A program made the translations under genes and the position numbers. Of a stretch of DNA of 64,000 bases, positions 15,946 through 24,699 are shown one piece after another (within the stretch, counting starts at the first letter, position 1; the number at the start of each line of letters is the position of its first letter). Source of the stretch: Rhizobium sp. S152 (GTDB lineage Bacteria; Pseudomonadota; Alphaproteobacteria; Rhizobiales; Rhizobiaceae); assembly GCF_030380735.1 (NCBI RefSeq), contig NZ_JAUDRZ010000001.1, positions 186,001 to 250,000 on the forward strand, given 5' to 3'. The notes beneath the pieces were generated by a model. That model did not search any database, had not been told where the DNA came from, and saw nothing but the letters and a program-made list of their open reading frames with translations.

Positions 15946-17466
15946 ATGGCCATCAAACCGAACGTACTCCTGATCACCGCGGACCAGTGGCGCGGTGATT
16001 GCCTTTCGGCCGCTGGCCATCCCTATGTCAGGACGCCCAATGTCGATGCGCTGGCCGCGCAAGGCGTCCTGTTTTCACGGCATTACGCCGGCGCGGCGCC
16101 CTGCTCGCCGGCCCGCGCCAGCCTTTACACCGGCCTCTACCAGATGAACCATCGCGTCTGCCGCAACGGCTCCCCGCTGGACGCGCGCTTCGACAATCTG
16201 GCGCTTGCCGCGAGGCGCGCAGGCTACGATCCCACCCTCTTCGGCTACACCGACACCGCGCCGGATCCGCGCGGCATGGATCCCAACGATCCACACCTGA
16301 CGACCTATGAAGGTGTCCTCCCCGGCTTCAGCACCCGACAGCTGCTGCCGGAGCACGAGAAGCCCTGGCTTTCCTGGCTGAAGACGCGGGGTCATGAAAA
16401 TGCGACCAGCCGCGATATCCATATCCCCAAGGGAGCACGGCGCGGCCAGATATCGAACGCTCCGACGTCCTATTCGAAGGACGAGACGCAAACCGCCTTC
16501 CTCACCGGCGAATTCATCCGTTGGCTGGGCGAACAGGATGCGCCGTGGTTCGCGCACGTCTCCTTCCTGCGGCCGCACCCGCCCTTTTCCGTCCCCGAAC
16601 CCTACAACACGATGTTCGGTGCCAATGACGGAGCAACGAGAGCCCGCCAGCCTAGCCGTCAACAGGAAGAAGCGTCGCATCCGTATCTCGCCTTCGCCAT
16701 GCCGCGAGCCGAGAAGAGCAGCTTCATCCAAGGCGCCGAAGGAAGGGTGAGCGATTGGAGCGAAACGGATTTCGCCGCGATCCGGGCAATCTATTACGGC
16801 ATGATCGCCGAAGTCGATGCGCAGCTTGGTCGCATATGGGATGCATTGCGGGCATCGGGCGATTGGGAAAGCACGATCATCGTCTTCACCTCCGACCACG
16901 CCGAAATGGCCGGCGACCACTGGATGTTGGGCAAAGGCGGCTTCTTTGACGGCAGCTACCATGTCCCCCTCGTCATTCGCGACCCGAAAGCGGCCGCGAC
17001 AGGCACGACCATCGAGCGCTTTACGAGTGCTGCGGATATATTTCCGACCCTGTGCGAGCGGCTCGGCGTCGAGCCAAGAAATGGTCTGGATGGGCGCTCG
17101 CTGCTGCCGTTCCTAGCCGGCCACGATCCGAAGGACTGGCGTACGGCGGCATTCTGGGAATTCGACTTTCGCGACATCGCGCATGGCGATGCGGAGCGTC
17201 ATTTCGGGATCGAATCGAACGAATGCAATCTTGCCGTTATCCGTGACAGGCACTTCAAGTTCGTCCACTTTACGGCGCTGCCGCCGCTGCTCTTCGATCT
17301 ATCGAAAGACCCGCACGAGCTTGAGAATGTCGCGGAGGACCCAGCCTACGTGTCCGTGCGTCTCGCCTATGCCGAGAAATTGCTATCACAACGGGCGCGC
17401 CATCTTGACCAGACGCTTGCCTATACCGAACTGACGGAAAAAGGGCCGGTCACGCGCCGGCCCTGA
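15946..17466 (+). CDS. Sulfatase/phosphonate monoester hydrolase family enzyme
   Basis: A 506-residue alkaline-phosphatase-superfamily hydrolase. The formylglycine motif C-S-P-A-R has its nucleophile Cys at C53, and metal ligands are visible at D13 and in TSDHAEMAGDH (D317, H318). The overall pattern (TPNVDALAAQGVLFSRHY, LYTGLYQMNHR, FLRPHPPFSVPEPY, WEFDFRD) is closer to rhizobial/Burkholderia phosphonate monoester hydrolase than to classic arylsulfatases. No signal peptide is seen, so it is probably cytoplasmic. Activation needs a formylglycine-generating enzyme, which is not in this window. Its natural substrate (sulfate, phosphate or phosphonate ester) is unknown. Confidence 0.88.
   Translation: MAIKPNVLLITADQWRGDCLSAAGHPYVRTPNVDALAAQGVLFSRHYAGAAPCSPARASLYTGLYQMNHRVCRNGSPLDARFDNLALAARRAGYDPTLFGYTDTAPDPRGMDPNDPHLTTYEGVLPGFSTRQLLPEHEKPWLSWLKTRGHENATSRDIHIPKGARRGQISNAPTSYSKDETQTAFLTGEFIRWLGEQDAPWFAHVSFLRPHPPFSVPEPYNTMFGANDGATRARQPSRQQEEASHPYLAFAMPRAEKSSFIQGAEGRVSDWSETDFAAIRAIYYGMIAEVDAQLGRIWDALRASGDWESTIIVFTSDHAEMAGDHWMLGKGGFFDGSYHVPLVIRDPKAAATGTTIERFTSAADIFPTLCERLGVEPRNGLDGRSLLPFLAGHDPKDWRTAAFWEFDFRDIAHGDAERHFGIESNECNLAVIRDRHFKFVHFTALPPLLFDLSKDPHELENVAEDPAYVSVRLAYAEKLLSQRARHLDQTLAYTELTEKGPVTRRP
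17438..17463 (-). terminator. Terminator for the DUF1993 gene, embedded in the end of the sulfatase gene
   Basis: GGGCCGG/CCGGCCC (17443-17449 with 17457-17463) forms a 7-bp stem. On the minus strand it is followed by TTTTT (17442-17438). It lies just past the DUF1993 stop but inside the last codons of the convergent sulfatase gene. Confidence 0.7.
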
Positions 17467-17471
17467 TCCGA

Positions 17472-17981
17472 TTAGGACAAGCGGCCGAGATAATCGAGCT
17501 TACCGACAGGAACGCCCTGATTGCGCAGAATGGCGTGAGCGGTGGCAATATGGAAATAGAAATTCGGTAGCGCGAACTGCAGGAGATAGTCCTCCCCGCG
17601 GAACGTCACCTTATTGCCGCCGGGCGAGATCACGACCTCGCGCTCTTCCGCTCCCTCGATCGCATCAGGCGAAATTCCATCGAGATAACGGCGGGTCTTT
17701 GCCACCCGCTCGTAGAGTTCTTCGATCGTTGATTCGTTGTCTTCGAATTTCGGCGCATCGATGCCCGTCAGCCGGGCGATCGCAAGCTTGGCGCTATCCG
17801 TCGCGCGCTGATACTGGCCGGTGAACGGCAGCATATCGGGCGACAGCCGCTGGGCGATCAAGTCCTTCGACGCGACCCCTTTCTCTCCGACGAAAGCCTC
17901 GACCTTGCCGAGGTAGGTTTCCAGCGTGGCCAGCCCTCGCTGGAATACCGGAACGGTTAGACGGTACATTGAAATCGGCAT
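17472..17981 (-). CDS. DUF1993 family protein
   Basis: A 169-residue soluble protein. It begins MPISMYRLTVPVFQRGL, with the DUF1993 pattern of a helical DinB-like fold; further on are LAPDMLPF-like SPDMLPFTGQYQRATDSAKLA and the C-terminal FYFHIATAHAILRNQGVPVGKLDYLG, which is very characteristic. The ATG at 17981 has AAGGAGG at good spacing; longer in-frame starts exist but lack this. DinB-like folds often bind metals or thiols, but no biochemical role is established. It is divergent from the dipeptidase-ABC operon, with an inverted repeat just upstream. Confidence 0.88.
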   Translation of the reverse strand: MPISMYRLTVPVFQRGLATLETYLGKVEAFVGEKGVASKDLIAQRLSPDMLPFTGQYQRATDSAKLAIARLTGIDAPKFEDNESTIEELYERVAKTRRYLDGISPDAIEGAEEREVVISPGGNKVTFRGEDYLLQFALPNFYFHIATAHAILRNQGVPVGKLDYLGRLS

Positions 17982-18000
17982 CTGTCCCTCCTTGGAACGC

Positions 18001-18024
18001 CTCGGACGACTGTGATCGTCCGAG
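18001..18024. promoter_or_regulatory. Perfect inverted repeat in the DUF1993/dipeptidase spacer
   Basis: CTCGGACGA and TCGTCCGAG form a perfect 9-bp inverted repeat around a 6-nt centre. It lies 20 nt upstream of the DUF1993 start codon. It could be an operator for a dimeric regulator or a hairpin in the 5' leader. Confidence 0.45.
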
Positions 18025-18194
18025 CCTACATAGGAAGCAAAAGCGGCGTTTTCATCGGTAGATGGCGGCGGCCTGCGGGATACCTCGCGTTTTCGGAAAA
18101 CGCCGAAAATAATTTGCACAGAAGGGGTGGCGTAATCCGCCAGCTTTTCTATTCTGCGCGCTTCATAATGCCCAACGGGCGCACAGGAACACAG

Positions 18195-19253
18195 ATGCTA
18201 CCAGTATTCGACGGCCACAACGACGTTCTTCTCCGGCTATGGACACATGAACGGGAGGGCGGCGATCCGGTCGCCGAGTTCGCCAACGGAATAGCGAGCG
18301 GTCATATTGATGCGCCGCGCGCCAAGGCCGGCGGGCTCGCAGGCGGGCTCTGCGCGATCTATGTTCCCTCGGGCGATCTGGTTTTCGCCGAGCCCGACAG
18401 CGACGGTCACTATGTGACGCCGCTTGCGGCACCGCTCGATCCGCTGCCGTCGCTCAGGATCACGACCGAGATGGCGTCGATCGCGCTGCGTCTGCACCGT
18501 GCCGGCGCCTGGCGGCTATGCCATACCGTAAAGGACATTCGCAAGGCGATGGCCGACGGCGTATTTGCGGCCGTCATGCATATCGAAGGCTGCGAGGCGA
18601 TAGGCGCCGATCTGGCTGCGCTCGAAGTGTTCTATGCCGCCGGCCTGCGCTCTCTCGGCCCGGTCTGGAGCCGACACAACATCTTCGGCCACGGCGTGCC
18701 ATTCGCGTTCCCGATGTCGCCGGACACCGCACCCGGCCTCACCGGCGCCGGTTTCGAACTGGTGCGCGAGTGCAATCGCCTCGGCATCATGATCGATCTC
18801 GCCCACATCACCGAAAAGGGCTTTTGGGAAGTGGCCAAGATCACCGACCAGCCGCTGGTCGCCAGCCACTCCAACGCACACGCGCTGACACCGGTTGCGC
18901 GCAATCTCACCGACAAGCAGCTTGACGCGATCAAGGACAGCCGTGGCCTCGTGGGCGTCAATTACGCCACCGCCATGCTGCGTGATGACGGCCGATCCGA
19001 CGGCGATACGCCGCTCAGCGACATGGTCCGCCACATCGACTATCTGGTCGGCCGTGTCGGCATCGATTGCGTGGCGCTGGGATCAGACTTCGACGGTGCA
19101 ACCATACCTGACGAGATTGGCGATGCTGCCGGCAACCAAAAGCTGATTGCCGCCCTACAGCACGCTGGATATGGTGCAGACGATCTGACGAAATTGGCCA
19201 GCGAGAACTGGCTGAGAATTCTGGCTTCGGCGTGGAGGGAAGAGCGCGTCTAA
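18195..19253 (+). CDS. Membrane dipeptidase (peptidase family M19)
   Basis: A 352-residue zinc dipeptidase. Metal ligands are visible: H8 and D10 in DGHND, the glutamate in MHIEGCEA, and histidines in ASHSNAHAL. GSDFDGA near the C-terminus is also family-typical. The ATG at 18195 is chosen because of AGGAAC upstream; an ATG at 18168 lacks a ribosome site. M19 enzymes cleave dipeptides, including ones with a C-terminal D-residue. Only 46 nt separate it from the binding protein gene of a dipeptide-type ABC importer, so it likely digests imported dipeptides in the cytoplasm. No signal peptide is visible. Confidence 0.9.
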   Translation: MLPVFDGHNDVLLRLWTHEREGGDPVAEFANGIASGHIDAPRAKAGGLAGGLCAIYVPSGDLVFAEPDSDGHYVTPLAAPLDPLPSLRITTEMASIALRLHRAGAWRLCHTVKDIRKAMADGVFAAVMHIEGCEAIGADLAALEVFYAAGLRSLGPVWSRHNIFGHGVPFAFPMSPDTAPGLTGAGFELVRECNRLGIMIDLAHITEKGFWEVAKITDQPLVASHSNAHALTPVARNLTDKQLDAIKDSRGLVGVNYATAMLRDDGRSDGDTPLSDMVRHIDYLVGRVGIDCVALGSDFDGATIPDEIGDAAGNQKLIAALQHAGYGADDLTKLASENWLRILASAWREERV

Positions 19254-19299
19254 CCAGCTTTCGAGACTGCAGTTTAGTTCATGAACAGGGGAACAAATC

Positions 19300-20943
19300 A
19301 TGATAATCAGCAAATTCAACCGCAGCTTCCGTGCCCTCTCCGCAGGCGCGGCCCTCTCCCTCCTAATGATTGCCGCTCCGGCCGCCTTCGCGGAAACGCC
19401 GAAGGACACGCTCGTCGAAGGCTTTGCGATCGACGACATCATCACCATGGATCCGGGCGAAGCATTCGAGCTCTCGACCGCGGAAATGACCAGCAACACC
19501 TACAGCCTGCTCGTGCGCCTCGACATGGCCGACACGTCCAAGGTCAAGGGCGACCTCGCGGAAAGCTGGACCGTTTCGGATGACGGCCTGACCTATACCT
19601 TCAAGCTGAAACCCGGCATGAAGTTCGCCTCCGGCAACCCGATCACTGCCGAAGACGTCGCATGGTCCTTCGAGCGTGCCGTCAAGCTCGACAAGAGCCC
19701 CGCCTTCATCATCACCCAGTTCGGCATCACGGGCGACAACGTAACCGAGAAGGCCAAGGCGACAGACGAGAACACCTTCACCTTTACCGTCGACAAGCCC
19801 TACGCGCCAAGCTTCGTCCTGAACTGCCTCACGGCAACGGTTGCTTCCGTCGTCGACAAGAAGCTGGTTCTCGACCACGTCAAGCCGGTCACCCCGTCGG
19901 CCGACTACAAGTACGACAACGATTTCGGCAATGAGTGGCTGAAAACCGGCTACGCCGGCTCCGGCGCCTTCAAGCTGCGCGAATGGCGCGCCAACGAAGT
20001 GGTCGTGCTCGAGCGCAACGACAACTACTACGGCGAAAAGGCCAAGCTCGCCCGCGTCATTTATCGCTTCATGAAGGAAAGCTCGGCTCAGCGCCTGGCG
20101 CTGGAAGCCGGTGACATCGACATCGCCCGCAACCTGGAGCCGGGCGACCTCGACGCCGTTGCCAAGAACGCCGACCTCGCCAGCGAAAGTGCGCCAAAGG
20201 GCACCGTGTACTTCATCAGCCTCAACTCCAAGAACGAGAACCTGAAGAAGCCGGAAGTCCAGGAAGCCTTCAAGTACCTGGTCGACTACGACGCGATTGG
20301 CGCCACCCTGATCAAGGGTATCGGCGAAATCCACCAGACCTTCCTGCCGAAGGGCCAGCTCGGCGCACTCGACGAGAACCCCTACAAGCTCGACGTCGCA
20401 AAGGCCAAGGAACTGCTTGCCAAGGCCGGCCTGAAGGACGGTTTCTCGGTCACGATCGACGTGCGCAACACTCAGCCGGTAACGGGCATCGCCGAGTCTA
20501 TCCAGCAGTCGGTCGCCCAGGCTGGCATCAAGATGGACATCATCCCGGGTGACGGCAAGCAGACGCTGACCAAGTTCCGCGCCCGCACGCACGACATCTA
20601 CATCGGCCAGTGGGGCTCGGACTACTTCGACCCGAACTCCAACGCCGACACCTTCACCAGCAACCCCGACAACTCGGATGCCGGCACGGTGAAGACGCTC
20701 GCCTGGCGCAACACTTTCGAAGCGCCGGAACTGGACAAGGAAGCCAAGGCCGCTCTTCTCGAGCGCGACAACGACAAGCGTGCGGCCATGTACCAGGACA
20801 TCCAGAAAAAGTACCTGGCCAACAGCCCGTTCGTCTTCATCTTTCAGCAGACCGAAGTCGCCGGCTACCGCAAAGGTATCAGCAACTTCAAGCTCGGCCC
20901 GAGCTTCGACACCAACTATGTCGGTATGATCGGCAAGGAATGA
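19300..20943 (+). CDS. ABC transporter substrate-binding protein (SBP_bac_5, dipeptide/oligopeptide type)
   Basis: A 547-residue periplasmic binding protein. It has a signal peptide of about 31 residues (basic start, hydrophobic core, cleavage after APAAFA). Family features are LAESWTVSDDGLTYTFKLKPGMKF, ITAEDVAWSFERA and the C-terminal SPFVFIFQQTEVAGYRKGISNF. This is cluster 5, which includes DppA, OppA, NikA and glutathione binders. Co-transcription with an M19 dipeptidase argues for dipeptides or similar small peptides. The ligand cannot be read from sequence alone. Confidence 0.92.
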   Translation: MIISKFNRSFRALSAGAALSLLMIAAPAAFAETPKDTLVEGFAIDDIITMDPGEAFELSTAEMTSNTYSLLVRLDMADTSKVKGDLAESWTVSDDGLTYTFKLKPGMKFASGNPITAEDVAWSFERAVKLDKSPAFIITQFGITGDNVTEKAKATDENTFTFTVDKPYAPSFVLNCLTATVASVVDKKLVLDHVKPVTPSADYKYDNDFGNEWLKTGYAGSGAFKLREWRANEVVVLERNDNYYGEKAKLARVIYRFMKESSAQRLALEAGDIDIARNLEPGDLDAVAKNADLASESAPKGTVYFISLNSKNENLKKPEVQEAFKYLVDYDAIGATLIKGIGEIHQTFLPKGQLGALDENPYKLDVAKAKELLAKAGLKDGFSVTIDVRNTQPVTGIAESIQQSVAQAGIKMDIIPGDGKQTLTKFRARTHDIYIGQWGSDYFDPNSNADTFTSNPDNSDAGTVKTLAWRNTFEAPELDKEAKAALLERDNDKRAAMYQDIQKKYLANSPFVFIFQQTEVAGYRKGISNFKLGPSFDTNYVGMIGKE

Positions 20944-20962
20944 TTCCGACAGGACTGATAGA

Positions 20963-22030
20963 TTGAGCATCGTCGAAACAAAGACGGAAGCACGGCCGAA
21001 ACCCGGCCGTGCTCTTCCTGTTGCAAAGGCTGTCGGCCGCTTTCTGGTAGCCGCCGTCACAACCTATCTCGGCCTTCTGGCCGTGACCTTCTTCATCGGC
21101 CGCGTCGTTCCGATCGATCCCGTGCTCGCCATTCTGGGCGATCGCGCGCCCGCGCACGTGGTCGAGCGCGTCCGTCGCGAAATGGGCTTCGATCTGCCGC
21201 TCTACCAGCAGTTCTACATCTACCTCAAAGGGATCCTGGCCGGCGATTTCGGCACCTCGGTGTTGACCACCAATCCCGTCATGGTCGATATCAAGCGCGT
21301 CTTCCCGGCGACGATCGAACTCGCCACGCTCGGCACGATCATCGGCTCGGTGATCGGCGTGCCGCTCGGCGTCCTTGCCGCCGTCAAGCGCGGCTCCTTC
21401 GCCGACCAGATTGTTCGTGTCATTGGCCTGATCGGCTATTCCGTGCCGATCTTCTGGCTGTCGCTGATTTCGCTCGTCATCTTTTACGCCAAGCTGCGCT
21501 GGGTGGCCTTTCCAGGCCGCATCGACATCGTCTTCGAATACACGTTTACGCCGGTCACCGGCTTCTACCTGCTCGACAGCGCCATGCAGGGCCAGTGGGA
21601 TGTCTTCTACGACGTCTTCCGCCATATCATCCTGCCAGCCTCGCTGCTCGGTTATTTCTCGCTCGCCTATATCAGCCGTATGACTCGTAGCTTCATGCTG
21701 AACGAACTCAGCCAGGAATATGTCGTGGCGGCGCGCGCCAAGGGTCTTTCGGAGACCCGGGTGATCTGGGGCCACGCCTTGCGTAATGCCGCGGTGCCTC
21801 TCGTCACCGTCATCGCGCTATCCTATGCCGGCCTGCTCGAAGGCTCGGTGCTGACCGAGACTGTGTTCTCCTGGCCCGGCATCGGCCTCTACATCACCAA
21901 TTCGCTGCAGAATGCCGATATGAACGCCGTTCTCGGCGGCACGATCGTCATCGGCACCGTCTTCATCGGCATCAACCTCTTGTCTGATCTTCTCTATCGG
22001 ACCCTCGATCCCAGGACACGAAGCCGATGA
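20963..22030 (+). CDS. ABC transporter permease (DppB type)
   Basis: A 355-residue inner-membrane permease. It starts with TTG at 20963, preceded by AGGAC. The N-terminal helix LVAAVTTYLGLLAVTFFIGRVVP and the sequence MGFDLPLYQQFYIYLKGIL are typical of DppB/OppB. The conserved EAA-like loop for ATPase contact is RAKGLSETRVIWGHALRNA. About six membrane helices. It pairs with the next permease, whose start overlaps its stop (ATGA). Confidence 0.93.
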   Translation: MSIVETKTEARPKPGRALPVAKAVGRFLVAAVTTYLGLLAVTFFIGRVVPIDPVLAILGDRAPAHVVERVRREMGFDLPLYQQFYIYLKGILAGDFGTSVLTTNPVMVDIKRVFPATIELATLGTIIGSVIGVPLGVLAAVKRGSFADQIVRVIGLIGYSVPIFWLSLISLVIFYAKLRWVAFPGRIDIVFEYTFTPVTGFYLLDSAMQGQWDVFYDVFRHIILPASLLGYFSLAYISRMTRSFMLNELSQEYVVAARAKGLSETRVIWGHALRNAAVPLVTVIALSYAGLLEGSVLTETVFSWPGIGLYITNSLQNADMNAVLGGTIVIGTVFIGINLLSDLLYRTLDPRTRSR

Positions 22031-22962
22031 CGATGCAAGCGAACCAAATAAGACCCATGAGCCGCCGCGAATGGCTTCTTTCCGACCGGCCACAGTCGCG
22101 CACCCAGGCCCGCCTTGGGCGCGCCTACGTGACATGGCGGCAATTCACCGCCAATCGGCTTGCCGTGGTCGGCCTGCTGATCATCATCGCGCTGCTGCTC
22201 ATGGCCGCCTTCGCCGATGTGCTGGCGACGCACTCGCCCGTTGTCGGCGATCTCCGCAATGCCCGGCTGCTACCGCCGGGCGCGGACGGTTATCTGCTCG
22301 GCACCGACGACCAGGGTCGTGATATCTATTCGCGCCTGATCTACGGCTCCCGCCTGACACTGATGGTGGTCGTCCTCGTCGCCATCATCTCGGCGCCCAT
22401 CGGCCTGCTGGTCGGCACCATTTCCGGCTATGCCGGCGGCTGGGTCGATGCGGTGCTCATGCGTATCACCGACATCTTCCTCGCCTTCCCGAAGCTGGTA
22501 CTGGCGCTCGCCTTCGTCGCAGCACTTGGGCCCGGCATCCAGAACGCCATCATCGCCATCGCCATCACCTCCTGGCCGCCCTATGCCCGTATTGCGCGTG
22601 CGGAAACGCTGACAGTACGGCGCTCCGACTACATCTCGGCTGTGAAGCTGATGGGTGCGTCGCCGCTACGCATCGTCGTGCGCCATGTCATGCCGCTCTG
22701 CATTTCCTCGCTGATCGTGCGCGTGACGCTCGATATGGCGGGCATTATTCTGACCGCGGCCGGTCTCGGCTTCCTCGGTCTCGGCGCGCAACCGCCGCTG
22801 CCGGAATGGGGCGCGATGATCGCGTCCGGTCGTCGCTTCATCCTCGACCAATGGTGGGTTGCCGCCATGCCCGGCATCGCCATCCTGATCGTCAGCCTCG
22901 GCTTCAACCTGCTCGGCGATGGTCTGCGCGACGCGCTCGACCCGAAGGAGAGCGGCCAATGA
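22027..22962 (+). CDS. ABC transporter permease (DppC type)
   Basis: A 311-residue second permease. The N-terminal extension has SRREWLLSDRPQSRTQARLG before the first helix. Conserved features are LGTDDQGRDIYSRLIYGSR and the EAA-like loop KLMGASPLRIVVRHVMPL. The C-terminal LGFLGLGAQPPLPEWGAMI and SLGFNLLGDGLRDALDPK are hallmarks of DppC/OppC. It overlaps both neighbours by 4 nt, so all transporter genes are translationally coupled. Confidence 0.93.
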   Translation: MTMQANQIRPMSRREWLLSDRPQSRTQARLGRAYVTWRQFTANRLAVVGLLIIIALLLMAAFADVLATHSPVVGDLRNARLLPPGADGYLLGTDDQGRDIYSRLIYGSRLTLMVVVLVAIISAPIGLLVGTISGYAGGWVDAVLMRITDIFLAFPKLVLALAFVAALGPGIQNAIIAIAITSWPPYARIARAETLTVRRSDYISAVKLMGASPLRIVVRHVMPLCISSLIVRVTLDMAGIILTAAGLGFLGLGAQPPLPEWGAMIASGRRFILDQWWVAAMPGIAILIVSLGFNLLGDGLRDALDPKESGQ

Positions 22963-23792
22963 GTGCGCTCCTCACCGTAGAAAACCTGAAAGTCAGCTAT
23001 CCCACCCGTACGGGTGTCATCGAGGCCGTCCGTGGCGTGTCGTTCACGCTCGGCAAGGAGCGTCTCGGCATCGTTGGCGAATCCGGCTCAGGAAAATCGC
23101 AGACTGGTCGCGCCATCATGGGCCTGACACCGCCGCACGGCATCGTGACGGCGGATAAGCTCGACTTCAATGGCACCGACCTGCTCTCACTTTCCGCCAA
23201 GCAGCGCCGCCTGATGCGCGGCAAGCGTATCGCCATGGTGCTGCAGGACCCGAAATATTCGCTCGATCCGGTCGTGACCATCGGTAAGCAGATTTGCGAG
23301 ACGCTTCGAGCGCACGAGAAGATCGGCAAGCGCGAGGCGAGGGATCGCGCGCTTGCCATGCTTGAGGCCGTGCAGATACGCGAACCGAAGCGCGTCTTCG
23401 ATCTCTACCCGCATGAGATATCCGGCGGCATGGGCCAGCGCGCCATGATCGCCATGATGTTGATTGCCGATCCCGAACTCCTGATCGCCGATGAACCGAC
23501 ATCAGCGCTCGACGTCACCGTCCAGCTCGACGTCTTGCGCATCCTGGATCGCCTCGTCGCCGAACGTGGCATGGGCCTGATCTTCGTCTCCCATGACCTG
23601 CGTCTGGTCTCTTCCTTCTGCGACCGCGTCATCGTCATGTATGCGGGAAAGGTCGTGGAAGAACTGAAGGCGTCCGAACTGAAGAATGCGCAGCATCCTT
23701 ATACGCAAGGACTTTTGAACTGCATGCCGCTGATCGGCGAAAGCAGGCATCCGCTTCCTGTCCTGGACCGCAAACCGGAGTGGGCCGAATGA
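22959..23792 (+). CDS. ABC transporter ATP-binding protein (DppD type)
   Basis: A 277-residue ATPase. Walker A GESGSGKSQ is at 40-48, the signature is ISGGMGQR, and Walker B runs into LIADEPTSALD, then the switch histidine in VSHDLRLV. The start at 22959 overlaps the permease stop (ATGA); a longer frame upstream is only a shadow of the permease gene. DppD proteins often end with a cysteine-rich cluster that binds Fe-S; here the C-terminus is short and lacks it. Confidence 0.93.
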   Translation: MSALLTVENLKVSYPTRTGVIEAVRGVSFTLGKERLGIVGESGSGKSQTGRAIMGLTPPHGIVTADKLDFNGTDLLSLSAKQRRLMRGKRIAMVLQDPKYSLDPVVTIGKQICETLRAHEKIGKREARDRALAMLEAVQIREPKRVFDLYPHEISGGMGQRAMIAMMLIADPELLIADEPTSALDVTVQLDVLRILDRLVAERGMGLIFVSHDLRLVSSFCDRVIVMYAGKVVEELKASELKNAQHPYTQGLLNCMPLIGESRHPLPVLDRKPEWAE

Positions 23793-24538
23793 CCGCAGCA
23801 TTTTCCGTCGAAAGCCTCAGCGTTGTCTACGACCACTTCTACGCGCTGAAGGATGTGACCATCGAGATCGCAACCGGGGAATCTTTCGGGCTCGTGGGCG
23901 AATCCGGATCGGGAAAGTCGACGCTCCTGCGCGCCGTCGCCGGCCTCGCGCCCGTCAAGAGCGGCACCATCAACATCCATGGTGAGCCGCTGAGCGGTTC
24001 GAAGCGAAGCAAGGATTTCTATCGCCAGGTTCAGATGGTCTTCCAGGATCCATACGGATCCCTGCATCCGCGCCAGACGATAGATCGCCTTCTCCTGGAG
24101 CCGCTTGCCATACACGGCATTGGAGACAGCGATGCAAGGATCGCGCGCGCACTTGATGAGGTCGGTCTCGGCAACGGCTTTCGCTTCCGCTACCCACACC
24201 AGCTGTCGGGCGGCCAGCGGCAGCGCGTCGCCATTGCGCGCGCATTGATCGTGGAGCCCTCCATCCTGCTTCTCGACGAGCCGACTTCCGCGCTTGACGC
24301 ATCGGTGCAGGCAGAAGTTTTGAACCTTCTGGAACAGGTCCGGCGGGATCGGAAGCTGACCTTCGCGATGGTCAGCCATGACCTCGGCGTTATCACCCAC
24401 ATGTGCGAACGGCTGGCCGTCATGCGTAATGGCGCGGTCGTGGAAATGCTGACCGCGGCTGAGTTGGCACGCGCCGCTGTTCACGAGGACTACACGAAAA
24501 ATTTGATGGTCGCGAGCAAGGGCTTTGTCAGAGCCTGA
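23789..24538 (+). CDS. ABC transporter ATP-binding protein (DppF type)
   Basis: A 249-residue second ATPase. Walker A GESGSGKST is at 37-45, signature LSGGQRQRVAIARAL, Walker B LLLDEPTSALD, and switch VSHDLGVI. QMVFQDPYGSLHPRQTI is the typical Q-loop of the DppF/OppF group. It overlaps the preceding gene by ATGA. It is the last gene of the dipeptidase-transporter operon and is followed by a clear terminator. It is shorter than E. coli DppF and lacks the C-terminal extension. Confidence 0.93.
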   Translation: MTAAFSVESLSVVYDHFYALKDVTIEIATGESFGLVGESGSGKSTLLRAVAGLAPVKSGTINIHGEPLSGSKRSKDFYRQVQMVFQDPYGSLHPRQTIDRLLLEPLAIHGIGDSDARIARALDEVGLGNGFRFRYPHQLSGGQRQRVAIARALIVEPSILLLDEPTSALDASVQAEVLNLLEQVRRDRKLTFAMVSHDLGVITHMCERLAVMRNGAVVEMLTAAELARAAVHEDYTKNLMVASKGFVRA

Positions 24539-24574
24539 AGTCCAGCCTTTTCAACTCCTTGAAAATATTGAGAG

Positions 24575-24603
24575 GCGTCAACCGCGCTTGGTTGACGCAT
24601 TCT
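24575..24603 (+). terminator. Terminator of the dipeptidase-ABC operon
   Basis: GCGTCAACC/GGTTGACGC (24575-24583 with 24590-24598) forms a perfect 9-bp stem with a 6-nt loop, followed by ATTCTT. It lies 36 nt after the last ATPase gene. Confidence 0.75.
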
Positions 24604-24629
24604 TAAAACACGACCAATCGACTAGACTA

Positions 24630-24657
24630 TTGACAGCTGCCTTACTTCTGTCATGAT
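24630..24657 (+). promoter_or_regulatory. Candidate promoter for the 60-residue ORF
   Basis: TTGACA (24630-24635) and CATGAT (24652-24657) are separated by 16 nt. The start of the downstream small ORF is 43 nt away. Confidence 0.45.
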
Positions 24658-24699
24658 CCCGTTAACGACCGTTAGGTTTCGTGATCATGGAGATGAGCG

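Noticed and set aside
19363..21060. Very long open frame antisense to the ABC binding-protein gene, and similar ones opposite NAD-GDH, kdpA and ndvB
   Set aside because: They mirror the codon bias of the GC-rich genes on the opposite strand, have no ribosome sites and no recognisable domains.
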